A stretch of DNA of 64,000 bases from Vibrio nigripulchritudo ATCC 27043 (GTDB lineage: Bacteria; Pseudomonadota; Gammaproteobacteria; Enterobacterales; Vibrionaceae), in contig NZ_AFWJ01000223.1 in NCBI RefSeq assembly GCF_000222685.1, positions 1 to 64,000 on the forward strand, written 5' to 3'. Of the stretch, positions 19,322 through 28,079 are shown piece after piece. Positions within the stretch are counted from its first letter, which is position 1. Every line of letters begins with the position of its first letter. Under the pieces are notes generated by a model that had not been told where the DNA came from, did not search any database, and saw nothing but the letters and a program-made list of their open reading frames with translations. The position numbers were made by a program, and so were the translations under genes.

Positions 19322-21427
19322 CTAGGCTGCGATGCCGCCCTTGCTGTCTGACTGCCGATTCAGAAATGAAGTAATCAGACCTTGAATATCCAGTATCAGA
19401 GACACAGAGCCGTCACCTAATATCGTCGCTCCTGATATGCCTGCCACTTTGCTGTAATTAGACTCCAGACTCTTAATCACCACTTGTTGCTGATCCAAAA
19501 GTTCGTCAATCAATAACCCGACACGATTCCCTGCTGCCTCGACCAAGCACAGAATGCGCCCTTCGAGTTCCCCGCTTTCTCCCATCTCAAATTCTTCGTG
19601 CAGTCGGAGTACGGGAATGTTTTCCTCTCGCAGGCGGTACAACTCAACCCCACCGGCAGCGTGCTTAACGCACTGGGTATCAATCTGAATGGATTCAATA
19701 ATGGTAAGCAGCGGAATAACGTAAACTTCGCCCGCCACTTTGACGAGCTGGCCGTCCAGAATGGCTAACGTGAGAGGTAAGCTGATGGTGAATGTACTTC
19801 CGGTGCCTAGCTGAGATTCCACTTCGATGTGTCCGCCCAGCTCTTCGATGTTTCTTCTCACCACGTCCATACCGACGCCACGACCTGAAATATCCGAGAC
19901 TTCTTCTGCGGTAGAAAAACCGGGCGCAAAAATCAAATTAACAATCTGCTTATCGGTCATTTCTTCTCGGCGTGCATCAGGTGGCAACACACCTTTGTCC
20001 TGCGCTTTTTTCCATAACTTGTCACAGTTGATACCAGCACCATCATCTTTCACTTCGATGATAATGGAGCCCCCCTGATGGAACGCATTAAGCTCGATGA
20101 CACCCATTTCTGGCTTGCCATTTTCACGTCGTTCATCCGGCAATTCGAGACCATGGTCGATGCCATTTCTGACTAAGTGAACAAGCGGGTCAACGATCCG
20201 TTCCAGAACGGTTTTGTCGAGCTCTGTGTTTTCCCCTTTGATTTGCAAATCCACCTGTTTACCAAGACGACCAGACAAATCCCGAACTAAACGAGGGAAA
20301 CGGCTGAAAGCAAAACTCATGGGCAACATGCGAATATTGAGGACGTTTTCCTGCAGGTCTTTGCTGTTTTGAAGTAACTGGTCGAGACCGGATTTGAGCT
20401 TCTCTAGCTTATCCACGGTAAAGTCGTTTCCGATCTCCGTCAGCATAGACTGAGTGATGACCAGCTCACCTACTAAGTTGATCAGGCTGTCGACTTTGTC
20501 GATGTCGACCCGAATGGAACTTACACTCGACTCTGACTTCGCGGGCTTTCCTGCTGCTGCGGGCTTTTTGTTGTCTTTTGGTTTTGTTTCTGGAACAGGC
20601 ACCGCGGCACTTTGTGGTTGTGGCTCTTGCGGTACTGTTTCTGCTTGTTCAGTTTCAGATGATGGCTGCGCAACGTTTTCTCCTTCGGTTTGTTCGCGCT
20701 GCACGTCTAAATCACATTGGTCTTCCACCCACTCAAATATTTCTCGAATGTCTTCTTCTGCCACTTCACCAGAAATCGTCATGCGCCAGTTCAGATAGCA
20801 CAGTTCTGGTTCTAGTTCGCTCAGTTCCGGTAAATTCGCCATGTTACAGACGATGTCGCAATCTGGGTCCAGCTCTTTAATTTCCCCGATAATACGAAGC
20901 GGGTCATTACCGCTGAAGAACAAATCTGTATGGGGAATAAAGGAAACCAGCCATTTGGCGGTATCGGAGCCATTGCCGGAATCAGGGGCTTCAACATGTT
21001 CTGAAGGTGGAGCAGAGGAATCGGCGTTGGTGTCGCCTTGTGTGTCTAGTAGTGCAGCCAGTGCTTTATTGACTTCATCTTTGAGCGCGGATTCTACTTC
21101 CGTTTCATTTTCATAGCCTTCAAGCATCTCGGTGATGCAGTCGCCACTTTTCAACAGTATGTCGACACTGTGGCGGGTTAACGTCATTTGACCGTTTCGG
21201 ACTTCGTCCAGATAGGCCTCAACATTGTGTGTGAATTCGCTGATATCCAGCAAATTAAAAGTGGCAGCGCCTCCCTTTATTGAATGCGCCGCTCGAAATA
21301 TCGTATTGATGGTTTCCAGATCAACGTTATCCGGATCCAAATCCAGCAATACAGTTTCTAGCACTTCTAAGTTTTCACGACACTCTTCGTAAAACATCTT
21401 ACGAAGTTGGTTCATGTCTAAAGCCAT
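19322..21427 (-). CDS. cheA: Chemotaxis histidine kinase CheA
   Basis: 701 aa. The order is P1 Hpt domain with phospho-acceptor H48 (AAHSIKGGAATF), a P2-like region and a Pro/Lys/Glu-rich linker (about 240-305). Then come P3 dimerisation (about 305-370), the P4 HATPase (N box VHLVRNGIDHG near 416; GRGVGMDVVRRNIE near 520) and the P5 CheW-like domain to the end. It phosphorylates the CheY encoded upstream, and CheB. It is the core kinase of the cluster, which belongs by gene order to the F7-type system of V. cholerae cluster III. Confidence 0.94.
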   Translation of the reverse strand: MALDMNQLRKMFYEECRENLEVLETVLLDLDPDNVDLETINTIFRAAHSIKGGAATFNLLDISEFTHNVEAYLDEVRNGQMTLTRHSVDILLKSGDCITEMLEGYENETEVESALKDEVNKALAALLDTQGDTNADSSAPPSEHVEAPDSGNGSDTAKWLVSFIPHTDLFFSGNDPLRIIGEIKELDPDCDIVCNMANLPELSELEPELCYLNWRMTISGEVAEEDIREIFEWVEDQCDLDVQREQTEGENVAQPSSETEQAETVPQEPQPQSAAVPVPETKPKDNKKPAAAGKPAKSESSVSSIRVDIDKVDSLINLVGELVITQSMLTEIGNDFTVDKLEKLKSGLDQLLQNSKDLQENVLNIRMLPMSFAFSRFPRLVRDLSGRLGKQVDLQIKGENTELDKTVLERIVDPLVHLVRNGIDHGLELPDERRENGKPEMGVIELNAFHQGGSIIIEVKDDGAGINCDKLWKKAQDKGVLPPDARREEMTDKQIVNLIFAPGFSTAEEVSDISGRGVGMDVVRRNIEELGGHIEVESQLGTGSTFTISLPLTLAILDGQLVKVAGEVYVIPLLTIIESIQIDTQCVKHAAGGVELYRLREENIPVLRLHEEFEMGESGELEGRILCLVEAAGNRVGLLIDELLDQQQVVIKSLESNYSKVAGISGATILGDGSVSLILDIQGLITSFLNRQSDSKGGIAA

Positions 21428-21474
21428 GGGTCACCTACCTGTAATCTGCCTAGCGGCTCTGCCGGAGCGAACGC

Positions 21475-21834
21475 TTAAATCACGCGTTTCAATGTTTTTA
21501 ATAATGTTTCAGGGTTAAATGGTTTAACCAGCCACCCTGTTGCACCAGCAGATTTCCCTTCCTGTTTCTTCTCCATACTGGTTTCCGTTGTCAGCATCAG
21601 GATAGGGATAAATTTATATTGAGGATTGCCACGAATGGCACGTACCAGCTCAAATCCGCCCATCACGGGCATGTTCACGTCCGATATCACAACATCGAAC
21701 TTTGTCATCTTCGCTTTTTTAAGGGCATCACTTCCGTCGTTAGCCGTTTCGACCTCATAGCCAGCGTCCTTTAAAGTGTGGCTAACCATTTGACGGATCG
21801 ATACAGAGTCATCGACAGCGAGAATCTTAGTCAT
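21475..21834 (-). CDS. cheY: CheY-type response regulator
   Basis: 119 aa lone receiver domain. It has acidic pocket D8-D9, acceptor D52 (VISDVNMP), the conserved Thr in LMLTTE and Lys in WLVKPF. It takes phosphate from the adjacent CheA. Because this cluster type is not generally required for flagellar chemotaxis in V. cholerae, its output target may not be the flagellar motor. Confidence 0.92.
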   Translation of the reverse strand: MTKILAVDDSVSIRQMVSHTLKDAGYEVETANDGSDALKKAKMTKFDVVISDVNMPVMGGFELVRAIRGNPQYKFIPILMLTTETSMEKKQEGKSAGATGWLVKPFNPETLLKTLKRVI

Positions 21835-21852
21835 AAAAGTCCCCTCAATTCC

Positions 21853-22116
21853 TTAATTTTCAAACACACTTTGTAAGTCGAGTAACTTAATACTTTCCTG
21901 AAATTCATCAGAAGCATTGATAAGTTTTATCTCGGTGTTTGCCTGCTTGGCGCTAAAGAAAAGAGATGCCAACGCCTGCAAACCTGCAGCGTCAACTCTG
22001 ACTACGGAGGAGGCATCAATCACTAGCTCTTCATTGGTGTCGAGCCACTGTTGATACTCGTTTTTGATATTCAGGACGTTACCAATCTCTAAGGATTCTT
22101 CTAATTGACATTCCAT
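21853..22116 (-). CDS. STAS-domain protein lacking the phosphorylatable Ser
   Basis: 87 aa STAS fold (LVIDASSVVRVDAAGLQALASLF). The loop reads DAAG where antagonists of the SpoIIAA type have DSAG, so position 43 is Ala and regulation by Ser phosphorylation is unlikely. It is the first gene of the chemosensory cluster, 18 nt before cheY. A structural or constitutively active partner role is possible but not shown. Confidence 0.8.
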   Translation of the reverse strand: MECQLEESLEIGNVLNIKNEYQQWLDTNEELVIDASSVVRVDAAGLQALASLFFSAKQANTEIKLINASDEFQESIKLLDLQSVFEN

Positions 22117-22535
22117 ATGTCCATCCCTGCGACCTAGCCATTAGCGGAGTTGACGTATAAATTGAGTGTAGGAGGGATTCTTTGATTATCAACAATAAAA
22201 ATGTCAGAACAGCTCAGTTGGAACTGCTACCTGATGAGCTACAAATAAAAAATTGAAGTGAAGAAATTCACATTGATGAGATTAAAGTCTCTTAAAAAAC
22301 AACCTTATAAATCGATTACACAAATTCATTTCGATTGTCGACATTTATATCAATTCAGCTCAAAAAGGCTGTTATTGTGCAGCATATTTTTTACATTGTT
22401 TTGAGATAGTGGTCTGAAATAATTATCAAATGTTATTGAATTTACACTGTAAATTTCAGATTGGGATTCGAAGCACTAAATGCTGATAGATGGGGAAAAT
22501 GACTCATTTACTCAAATTGAAAGAGAGACTCGTTT
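22117..22535. promoter_or_regulatory. Intergenic region carrying the chemosensory cluster promoter and a parS2 site
   Basis: 419 nt, AT-rich, between the first gene of the chemosensory cluster and the 3' end of tmcA. It must contain the promoter of the minus-strand cluster; no confident -35/-10 pair could be assigned. One parS2 palindrome lies inside it, annotated separately. I see no ORF or terminator-like hairpin here. Confidence 0.5.
22440..22454. other. parS2 centromere site 1
   Basis: ATTTACACTGTAAAT fits the published Vibrio chromosome 2 parS2 consensus NTTTACANTGTAAAN at every fixed position. It lies in the intergenic region between tmcA and the chemosensory cluster. ParB2 encoded at 25 kb should bind it. 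Confidence 0.88.
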
Positions 22536-24566
22536 TTAGTCAAATTTACAGTGTAAATTCACCAAGATTTCAGCCACTTGTTCGCGGATATATTTCTCTA
22601 GCGACTTTCTCCCAGAAAAACCGAAACCAGCAACCACTTCGGACCAGCTTTGCTGTTGCAGGAATTTGGCAACAAGCGGATAAGCTGCCTCCCCAAAGCC
22701 AGACTTCAAAGCCATCATTGTCAGCTTTGCCAACAGTACAGCAGAAGATTCTGCACCATTTCCACCTTGAGCGTAACGCTGAAGCATTTGCAGTTCATGC
22801 GCATTTAATGAGTTCGAAGGTAAAGAAAATGTTTGTACCAAGGGTTCGACAATCCAGGGTTCGAGGGTTTTCAGTTCGCCTGAAAGCTGAGAGAAAAAGT
22901 TGGCCTCCCAATACTGTTTCGCAACGCAGTACCAATCGCTGGTTTTTAGTGTTCGCACCATGATCACCGAGTGAGCACCACTCGCTTGATCTCGACTGCT
23001 TCCCACTCGTAAAGGAAGATACCCACAAGCTAACCAGAACTGCAGCAACTCTTTTGTCGCACCAAAGCTGGTGGACAAATAAGTCACCTCACTTTCTAGT
23101 GCTTCTTCCAGCTTTTCCAGCAGGATTTTACCAGCTCCTTTTCTTTGCAGAGTGGGATGAACGGCAATACGCATAACACGTACACTGGACTCTTTGGCTG
23201 CATCATCGACCCCTAAATGATTCGCCAGGCTAGACGGAACAAGATGCCCTTTTGGGCGACGCTTTCCTGTCACAATGCCGTCGATAACGTCAGAAGATAA
23301 ATTCCCTTCCCTCACTGTAGATAAGCAACTAACCAATTGTTTGCCTTGCCATGCCATCCACAAATCAGTGGATGAATCGCTTAGTAACTGAAACAGGTCA
23401 TTGGGTGAAGTTTGATAATGCGCATTGACCAACAATCCAAAGCATCGCTTGAGTAAGCTTTTATCTCGGGTCAGCGCCTTTTTGTCGATGCGCTTAAGTA
23501 CCACTTCCTCAAGAGTTGAATCTACTTCTTCTATTTCGGCATCAAGTAAGAAGGCGTCAAATAGCCACCTTTCTAGTGGATCATCCTCTGCCCATCGAAT
23601 GGGTTGATTGAGATGCAGAGATTGCCAGCCAGACCGATTTTCCTGCAACCACTTAGTGAATTTAAGAGTGAAGCCGCGCCCGCATCCTTCATAGCCATGC
23701 ACCGTGGTTGAAAATACCATGCGATGGTATTGCTCTGTCATAGCAATCAACATCGGTACCGGAATCGCAGAAGCTTCGTCCACAATGAGTAAGTCGCATT
23801 CGGGCTTAGTTAAAAGCAAGTCATCGGGAGCAACGTACCGCAGAGTACTCCCTTCGTTTTCAATCAGAAAACCGGAAGTACCTGGACCAAGCCCAAGCGT
23901 TTGATTGGCGTGTTCAAACACGGGAACGACAGCCTTGGTTGCAGGTGCAGTGACGACTATTGTCATCTTTCGCGAACGCATCAATTCGGCAGACGCCATT
24001 CCCAGAGAGGAAGACTTCCCTCGACCTCGGTCAGCAGTCATCACTAGGGGGCGTTTTCTTCGACCAGAAACCACTTTGGTAATGGCTTTTATGGCGGCTA
24101 GCTGATCAGTAAGTAAGGAGCCGACTTTTTCGGATGTTCTGATGGGTAAAACAGACAAGGTCTTATCTTGCTCGATACAGATTTCACCATCTAGATGGGA
24201 TGCCAGCCACTCACTTCCACCGTCTTTATTGAGGTGTTTTTGGTTGAGTAATATCACTATCCCGCCACCAACCACGGTTCCGCATGCGGCAGCAAAACTA
24301 TTAGCGTCAAAACCAGATGCACAGTCGTATATCAGTAGAGTCAGTTCCGTACCCAGTACTTTGGTGCCGAACTGATGATTCTTAGTTGGGATGTTTTGCC
24401 ATTCTTCCCCGCCCAACTTCAGTGACCGATTTGGCGATTCGACGTCGATAAATTCACGGACTTGCGCCTGACACCAACTCTCCTCCCCCACCAGTTCGAC
24501 CAAAAATCGATGGCGGTTGTGCTTTGCGATTTGAGATAGCTGTACTAGAAAATCAGAGTGCGCCAC
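22536..24566 (-). CDS. tmcA: tRNA(Met) cytidine acetyltransferase TmcA
   Basis: About 676 aa from a GTG at 24566; the frame is open further up to a TTG at 24620 that lies inside a mobile-element terminal repeat, so the shorter start is preferred. The order is an N-terminal DUF1726-like domain, an RNA-helicase-like ATPase (TADRGRGKSSSLGMA Walker A; LLIVDEASAIPVP Walker B) and a GNAT domain (RMRIAVHPTLQRKGAGKILL). It acetylates C34 of the elongator tRNA-Met anticodon using acetyl-CoA and ATP or GTP. It sits next to parB2 as in other vibrios, and its 3' end contains a parS2 site. Confidence 0.9.
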   Translation of the reverse strand: MAHSDFLVQLSQIAKHNRHRFLVELVGEESWCQAQVREFIDVESPNRSLKLGGEEWQNIPTKNHQFGTKVLGTELTLLIYDCASGFDANSFAAACGTVVGGGIVILLNQKHLNKDGGSEWLASHLDGEICIEQDKTLSVLPIRTSEKVGSLLTDQLAAIKAITKVVSGRRKRPLVMTADRGRGKSSSLGMASAELMRSRKMTIVVTAPATKAVVPVFEHANQTLGLGPGTSGFLIENEGSTLRYVAPDDLLLTKPECDLLIVDEASAIPVPMLIAMTEQYHRMVFSTTVHGYEGCGRGFTLKFTKWLQENRSGWQSLHLNQPIRWAEDDPLERWLFDAFLLDAEIEEVDSTLEEVVLKRIDKKALTRDKSLLKRCFGLLVNAHYQTSPNDLFQLLSDSSTDLWMAWQGKQLVSCLSTVREGNLSSDVIDGIVTGKRRPKGHLVPSSLANHLGVDDAAKESSVRVMRIAVHPTLQRKGAGKILLEKLEEALESEVTYLSTSFGATKELLQFWLACGYLPLRVGSSRDQASGAHSVIMVRTLKTSDWYCVAKQYWEANFFSQLSGELKTLEPWIVEPLVQTFSLPSNSLNAHELQMLQRYAQGGNGAESSAVLLAKLTMMALKSGFGEAAYPLVAKFLQQQSWSEVVAGFGFSGRKSLEKYIREQVAEILVNLHCKFD
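22544..22558. other. parS2 centromere site 2 (inside tmcA)
   Basis: ATTTACAGTGTAAAT is a full match to the parS2 consensus, 90 nt after site 1. It lies within the last codons of tmcA, so it must also encode the end of that protein (LHCKF). Confidence 0.88.
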
Positions 24567-24612
24567 AGAAGGAAGGCTCCAGAAAAAACGACCAGCAAGA
24601 ATGGTAGCAGTA

Positions 24613-24882
24613 ATACCCAAGTCATCTCAAGTTGCTTGGTTCAGCAAGAATTAACTGGCTTTTAGACAAGACACCGATTTGAAGATCTAGTGGTTCTAAA
24701 TCAAGAATCGGTAACGCAGTATGAAAGCCAGTTAAACTTGCCCTTGGGAGCTCATGTTCTGTCCTATTTCAATCGTCAAAAGAACTGGTCATTTCGTTGC
24801 GTTCTTGATTTTGAAATAGACTGACTTGAACTGAAACAGAATATGGGGCTCTGAATCTTGCATATTGAGGTCACTTGGGTAT
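24613..24882. mobile_element. MITE-like element 2 (270 bp, 18-bp imperfect TIRs)
   Basis: The ends are inverted repeats, ATACCCAAGTCATCTCAA and the complement of TTGAGGTCACTTGGGTAT, matching at 16 of 18 positions. There is no transposase gene. Inside are two hairpins: 24644-24741 (outer stem TTAACTGGCTTT / AAAGCCAGTTAA, internal loop ACAAG opposite GGTAACGCAGTA, upper stem CCGATT / AATCGG) and 24764-24819. The layout matches the element at 53.7 kb although ends and stems differ. No target duplication is evident. It occupies the space between parB2 and tmcA and touches the tmcA 5' end. Confidence 0.7.
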
Positions 24883-24933
24883 CGAGTAAATTCAGCTCAA
24901 GGGGATGAGCACGTTGGCGGGAAGCAAAACAAT

Positions 24934-24959
24934 AAAAAAGCCGCATCGCTGCGGCTTTT
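24934..24959 (-). terminator. Bidirectional terminator after parB2
   Basis: The stem AAAGCCGC / GCGGCTTT with loop atcgct has A and T tracts on both sides. It lies directly downstream of the parB2 stop on the minus strand. Confidence 0.85.
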
Positions 24960-24964
24960 ATGGC

Positions 24965-25939
24965 TTAAGAAAGCTTTTGTTTCAGGAAAGCGAGTATGTC
25001 TTCCATGGTTTGGTCGTCCACTTTCTTCATATTCAGGGACAAAGCATTCCCCTTGCGGGCGTAACTGACACGTCCTTTAATAAAGTCGACTTTCTCTGCA
25101 CCAGAGGCTTTTTTACTTGGTGCCAGTTCTTCAATCCAGGCTTCGAGCTGCTCGGTCACTTCTTTAGTAATCCGGCTCACGCCTTGAGTACTGGTGTTTT
25201 CCCAAACATACCCATTCTTACTGTGGCATTTTTTCAGCAGAGATTTCTGCTGCCCCTCAGTGAGCTGGAAGAACTGCTTGTGCAGTTTCACTATGGTCGG
25301 ACGCCCCAGATCACCAACATTGGGATAAGCTCGAAGTAGCTCAAGTGGCAAAGCAGCCGCTTTCAGCGCTCCACTGACCAACGCTTCGCTGCATTGGAAA
25401 ATAGTTGCCAGAGCTTTTTGGTCTTCAGCTTCTCCGTTATCCAGTTTCGCCTGCATTTCACGACCACGCTCGTACAAAGAAAGCGGTTTATGTGCGTTTG
25501 CCACATCAGACAGGAACTTCGCATGCTCTGTCTCAATGTTCTCAGCCACGTAAATCAGGAAGTCTTTCTTCGCCAAGATACAGGACATACGACGACGGCT
25601 GCCGTCCAGTACTTCAATTTTTCCGTCTTTAGTGCGGCGACCAACGGCTGGGTACTGCTGACCACGTTCTTCCAGCGTAGTCAGAATATCGGACAAAGCG
25701 TGCTGGTTCAGGAAAGACTGCTCACGGGCGTTTTGTTCAAATACAACTGTATCTGTTGCCACTTTATCGGCTGCGACTTTAACCAGCTCAAAAGAAACCA
25801 GTTCCTGCCCTGCCACGGCAAGCTCAATGAACTGGGCTTTGTCTTTTGCGGCTGTCTGCGCTTCTTGCGGGGAGGTCGCACGGCGTTTGTTGGCTTTGCC
25901 AAACAGTTTTGCGTTTAATTCTGAAGTTTTCATAGCCAT
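24965..25939 (-). CDS. parB2: Chromosome 2 partition protein ParB2
   Basis: 324 aa. The ParB/Spo0J N-terminal domain is at about 60-170 (YPAVGRRTKDGKIEVLDGSRRR with the nucleotide-binding GSRRR segment), a helix-turn-helix region around 180-210 and a C-terminal dimerisation part follow. The length matches ParB2 of other vibrios. AGGAG lies 9 nt before the ATG. It binds the parS2 sites in this window and acts with ParA2 to position and segregate chromosome 2. It starts 3 nt after parA2. Confidence 0.93.
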   Translation of the reverse strand: MAMKTSELNAKLFGKANKRRATSPQEAQTAAKDKAQFIELAVAGQELVSFELVKVAADKVATDTVVFEQNAREQSFLNQHALSDILTTLEERGQQYPAVGRRTKDGKIEVLDGSRRRMSCILAKKDFLIYVAENIETEHAKFLSDVANAHKPLSLYERGREMQAKLDNGEAEDQKALATIFQCSEALVSGALKAAALPLELLRAYPNVGDLGRPTIVKLHKQFFQLTEGQQKSLLKKCHSKNGYVWENTSTQGVSRITKEVTEQLEAWIEELAPSKKASGAEKVDFIKGRVSYARKGNALSLNMKKVDDQTMEDILAFLKQKLS

Positions 25940-25942
25940 AGA

Positions 25943-27163
25943 TTAAGACTCCTGATTGAGTGACGACCAGTGACCATGCAACACACGCTCAAGCTCTAAT
26001 GCGCTCTTCTGAACGGCATCCTGAGCGGTTAGAAGGGTCTTTTTACCCCCTTCGAAATCCCCGACCGTAAGATCAAAGACAGTGCTATAGGTATCTGCGC
26101 AGGTTTCAAATGCACGGCTTCGAGGTATCGTCGCCATCATCACTTGTTCACCCAATAGGTAATTCATTTCGGTTAATACTGAGACTTGCTTTTTGTTGTC
26201 ATCTTCAAACATGGTAGGCATTAGGCGCACAAACTCAAGCCCCTTCCAATCTTCCGGGAACATTTCGTATACCGTTGGAAGGTGCTGGAAAAAGTTAACC
26301 GTTGATGCCCAGTCCAGTCGTTTCGCGGCACAAGGGATGAGCAGCGCGTTAGATGCATACATAGCATTCCACACCAGGGGATCAACGTGCGGACCTGTAT
26401 CAATCATCACGATATCGAATTCGCTGGCAATCTTATCGATCAGCTTTTCTTTCAACAGACGAACGATATCCAGAGACGCATCCTGAGATAGGCTTTGCCA
26501 CGCCTCCGCGTTAAACATCGCATCTTCAGGGAATGCAGAAATGGTTTTCAGGTTCGGATATTGGGTAGAAAGCAAGACATTCTTGTTGAGGAATTCCGTA
26601 TCAACCTCTACTCCATCCGGCACATTGTCCAACATGATATCGACAGCAGAATAGATGTTGTCGTGCTCACTGACACTGATTTGCGGGTTCAGAAACAGAC
26701 GCAAAGAGCCTTGTGGATCAAGGTCAATCAGACAGATGCGGTAACGCTTATCCAAGTTCAGCGCCAGGCAAGCGGCTAAGTGCACGGCCGTCATTGATTT
26801 GCCCGTACCGCCCTTCTGGTTCTGAACGTTGATGATCCATGGCTTGTTGTCGCCATTTTTCTTACGTTCATGAAATTTCGGTACGCCAGCCGCATCCATT
26901 AGCATGTGAGCTTCTTGCAGAGAAATGGAGTAATGGTTGGCATTGTTCTTTGTAAATTGGTGCCCTTGCTCTTCCAGCTTACCGATTGCATCGTCTAATT
27001 TACGACGTGTTAAACCCGAGCGCGTCTCCATTAATGCCTTTGACATAGGAGGAAAATGTTCATCGCTGCGTTCTTCTAAGACTATTTCAATACGGTCAGC
27101 TTGAACTTGTTGAGTCTGATCCGCCAACTCAACTAAATTTTCTATTGTTTTTTCTCGTTTCAT
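25943..27163 (-). CDS. parA2: Chromosome 2 partition ATPase ParA2
   Basis: 406 aa from the ATG of MKREKTIENLVEL; an open extension of 20 codons upstream is not needed. The N-terminal roughly 100 residues form a winged-helix region typical of type Ia partition ATPases. The deviant Walker A is QKGGTGKSMTAVHLA (about 116-130), and LIDLDPQGS (about 152-160) and MIDTGPHVD follow. It forms DNA-associated filaments that move ParB2-parS2 complexes. It is operonic with parB2 and transcribed away from the origin. Confidence 0.93.
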   Translation of the reverse strand: MKREKTIENLVELADQTQQVQADRIEIVLEERSDEHFPPMSKALMETRSGLTRRKLDDAIGKLEEQGHQFTKNNANHYSISLQEAHMLMDAAGVPKFHERKKNGDNKPWIINVQNQKGGTGKSMTAVHLAACLALNLDKRYRICLIDLDPQGSLRLFLNPQISVSEHDNIYSAVDIMLDNVPDGVEVDTEFLNKNVLLSTQYPNLKTISAFPEDAMFNAEAWQSLSQDASLDIVRLLKEKLIDKIASEFDIVMIDTGPHVDPLVWNAMYASNALLIPCAAKRLDWASTVNFFQHLPTVYEMFPEDWKGLEFVRLMPTMFEDDNKKQVSVLTEMNYLLGEQVMMATIPRSRAFETCADTYSTVFDLTVGDFEGGKKTLLTAQDAVQKSALELERVLHGHWSSLNQES

Positions 27164-27797
27164 TATTAGGCATCCAAACGAATTAACTATTTTGCATTGT
27201 ACAGCAATATCTAACTTTAACAATAAAAAGGTGAACAGATACTTCTGAGCAACCTCACATTAAATTAAGTCAAATTGACTAATTACCTGAAATTTTGACA
27301 AAGTAGTGACTTAAATCTTTCCTGTAAAGTTTCACGAAGTCACACAGATTTAAAATGTTACAGCATCACTTATTTACAGTGTAAACGATATATTTATCTG
27401 TAACCTTCATCGAAGTGAAAATTTGATAATCTCTTCACCCAAACTCAATCCTATTCCATGAACCTCAAAAAGCGAAAAGCTATCTATCAAAGAATGAGCC
27501 TTGGTCTCAATTTAGATTAAACAAAAATCTTCAGATGTTTATGCAAACTGACCTTAAGCTACTATCAAATTCGTGAAATCTCACTCGGCAGAGGTAGTCG
27601 ATCAAAAGGTAGGGGGCTCTGCAGGATATCATTGCGGAAAAAATACCTCCCTTAAACATGGGATGTATCTTGCTCAACGCTCCTATTTTCAACGGAACGA
27701 TTATTCAACACTTCTAAATTACGGTCGCTGTCATTCGAATTTACAGCGCTCAGGATTTCAAATTCAGACCGAACTCTTTCAATGCAATGTTTGATTT
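27164..27797. promoter_or_regulatory. parA2-proximal part of the origin region
   Basis: About 630 nt between parA2 and the first RctB-type sites. It contains the parAB2 promoter and one parS2 site (27372-27386). In V. cholerae the corresponding segment includes the non-coding rctA/incompatibility locus. Two ORFs of 73 codons here and just beyond (27573-27794, 27782-28003) lack convincing ribosome-binding sites and are not called. No terminator-like hairpin was seen. Confidence 0.5.
27372..27386. other. parS2 centromere site 3
   Basis: ATTTACAGTGTAAAC fits the parS2 consensus at all fixed positions. It lies about 210 nt upstream of parA2, between the partition operon and the replication origin, so ParB2 binding here could also affect parAB2 transcription. 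Confidence 0.88.
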
Positions 27798-27799
27798 AC

Positions 27800-27838
27800 G
27801 GAAAGATGATCAAGGTAGAGGCTCTTGATCATCTTTCC
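27800..27838. repeat. Perfect 15-bp inverted repeat of the RctB-type motif
   Basis: GGAAAGATGATCAAG at 27800-27814 is repeated in perfect inversion at 27824-27838 with a 9-nt spacer. Each arm contains a Dam site and the ATGATCAAG core of RctB 12-mer sites. Further GATC-centred motifs follow at 27866 and 27937. This is the position of the negative regulatory (inc) part of ori2 in V. cholerae. Confidence 0.7.
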
Positions 27839-28079
27839 AGTCGAATTTGGTCAAGTCGGAAGAATGATCATGGGGTTTATGAGTGTAAATTCGATCGCTT
27901 TGCCAACCAGTTCACACAGATCCAATTCGGATCAATGATCAAGTTGTATTCTTCTGTCGGAAGCATGAGAATTATCGCCCAGTTTACGGGAAGTGTAGAT
28001 TGAATAAGGCATCACTGATTGGTCAACAGTCAGAACTGGTCAATTAACTGTAATCCAACTGACATTTATTGCCATCGAC

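Noticed and set aside
24613-24882. REP/BIME or CRISPR-like repeat
   Set aside because: There are no short direct repeats with regular spacers; the structure is one element bounded by inverted ends.
27866-27940. Full 39-mer RctB sites
   Set aside because: Several GATC-centred motifs are present, but I could not match a complete 39-mer from memory, so none is annotated.
27573-28003. Two overlapping 73-codon frames in the origin region
   Set aside because: No convincing ribosome-binding sites, the second runs through RctB-type repeats, and the equivalent region in V. cholerae is non-coding. They are treated as origin DNA.
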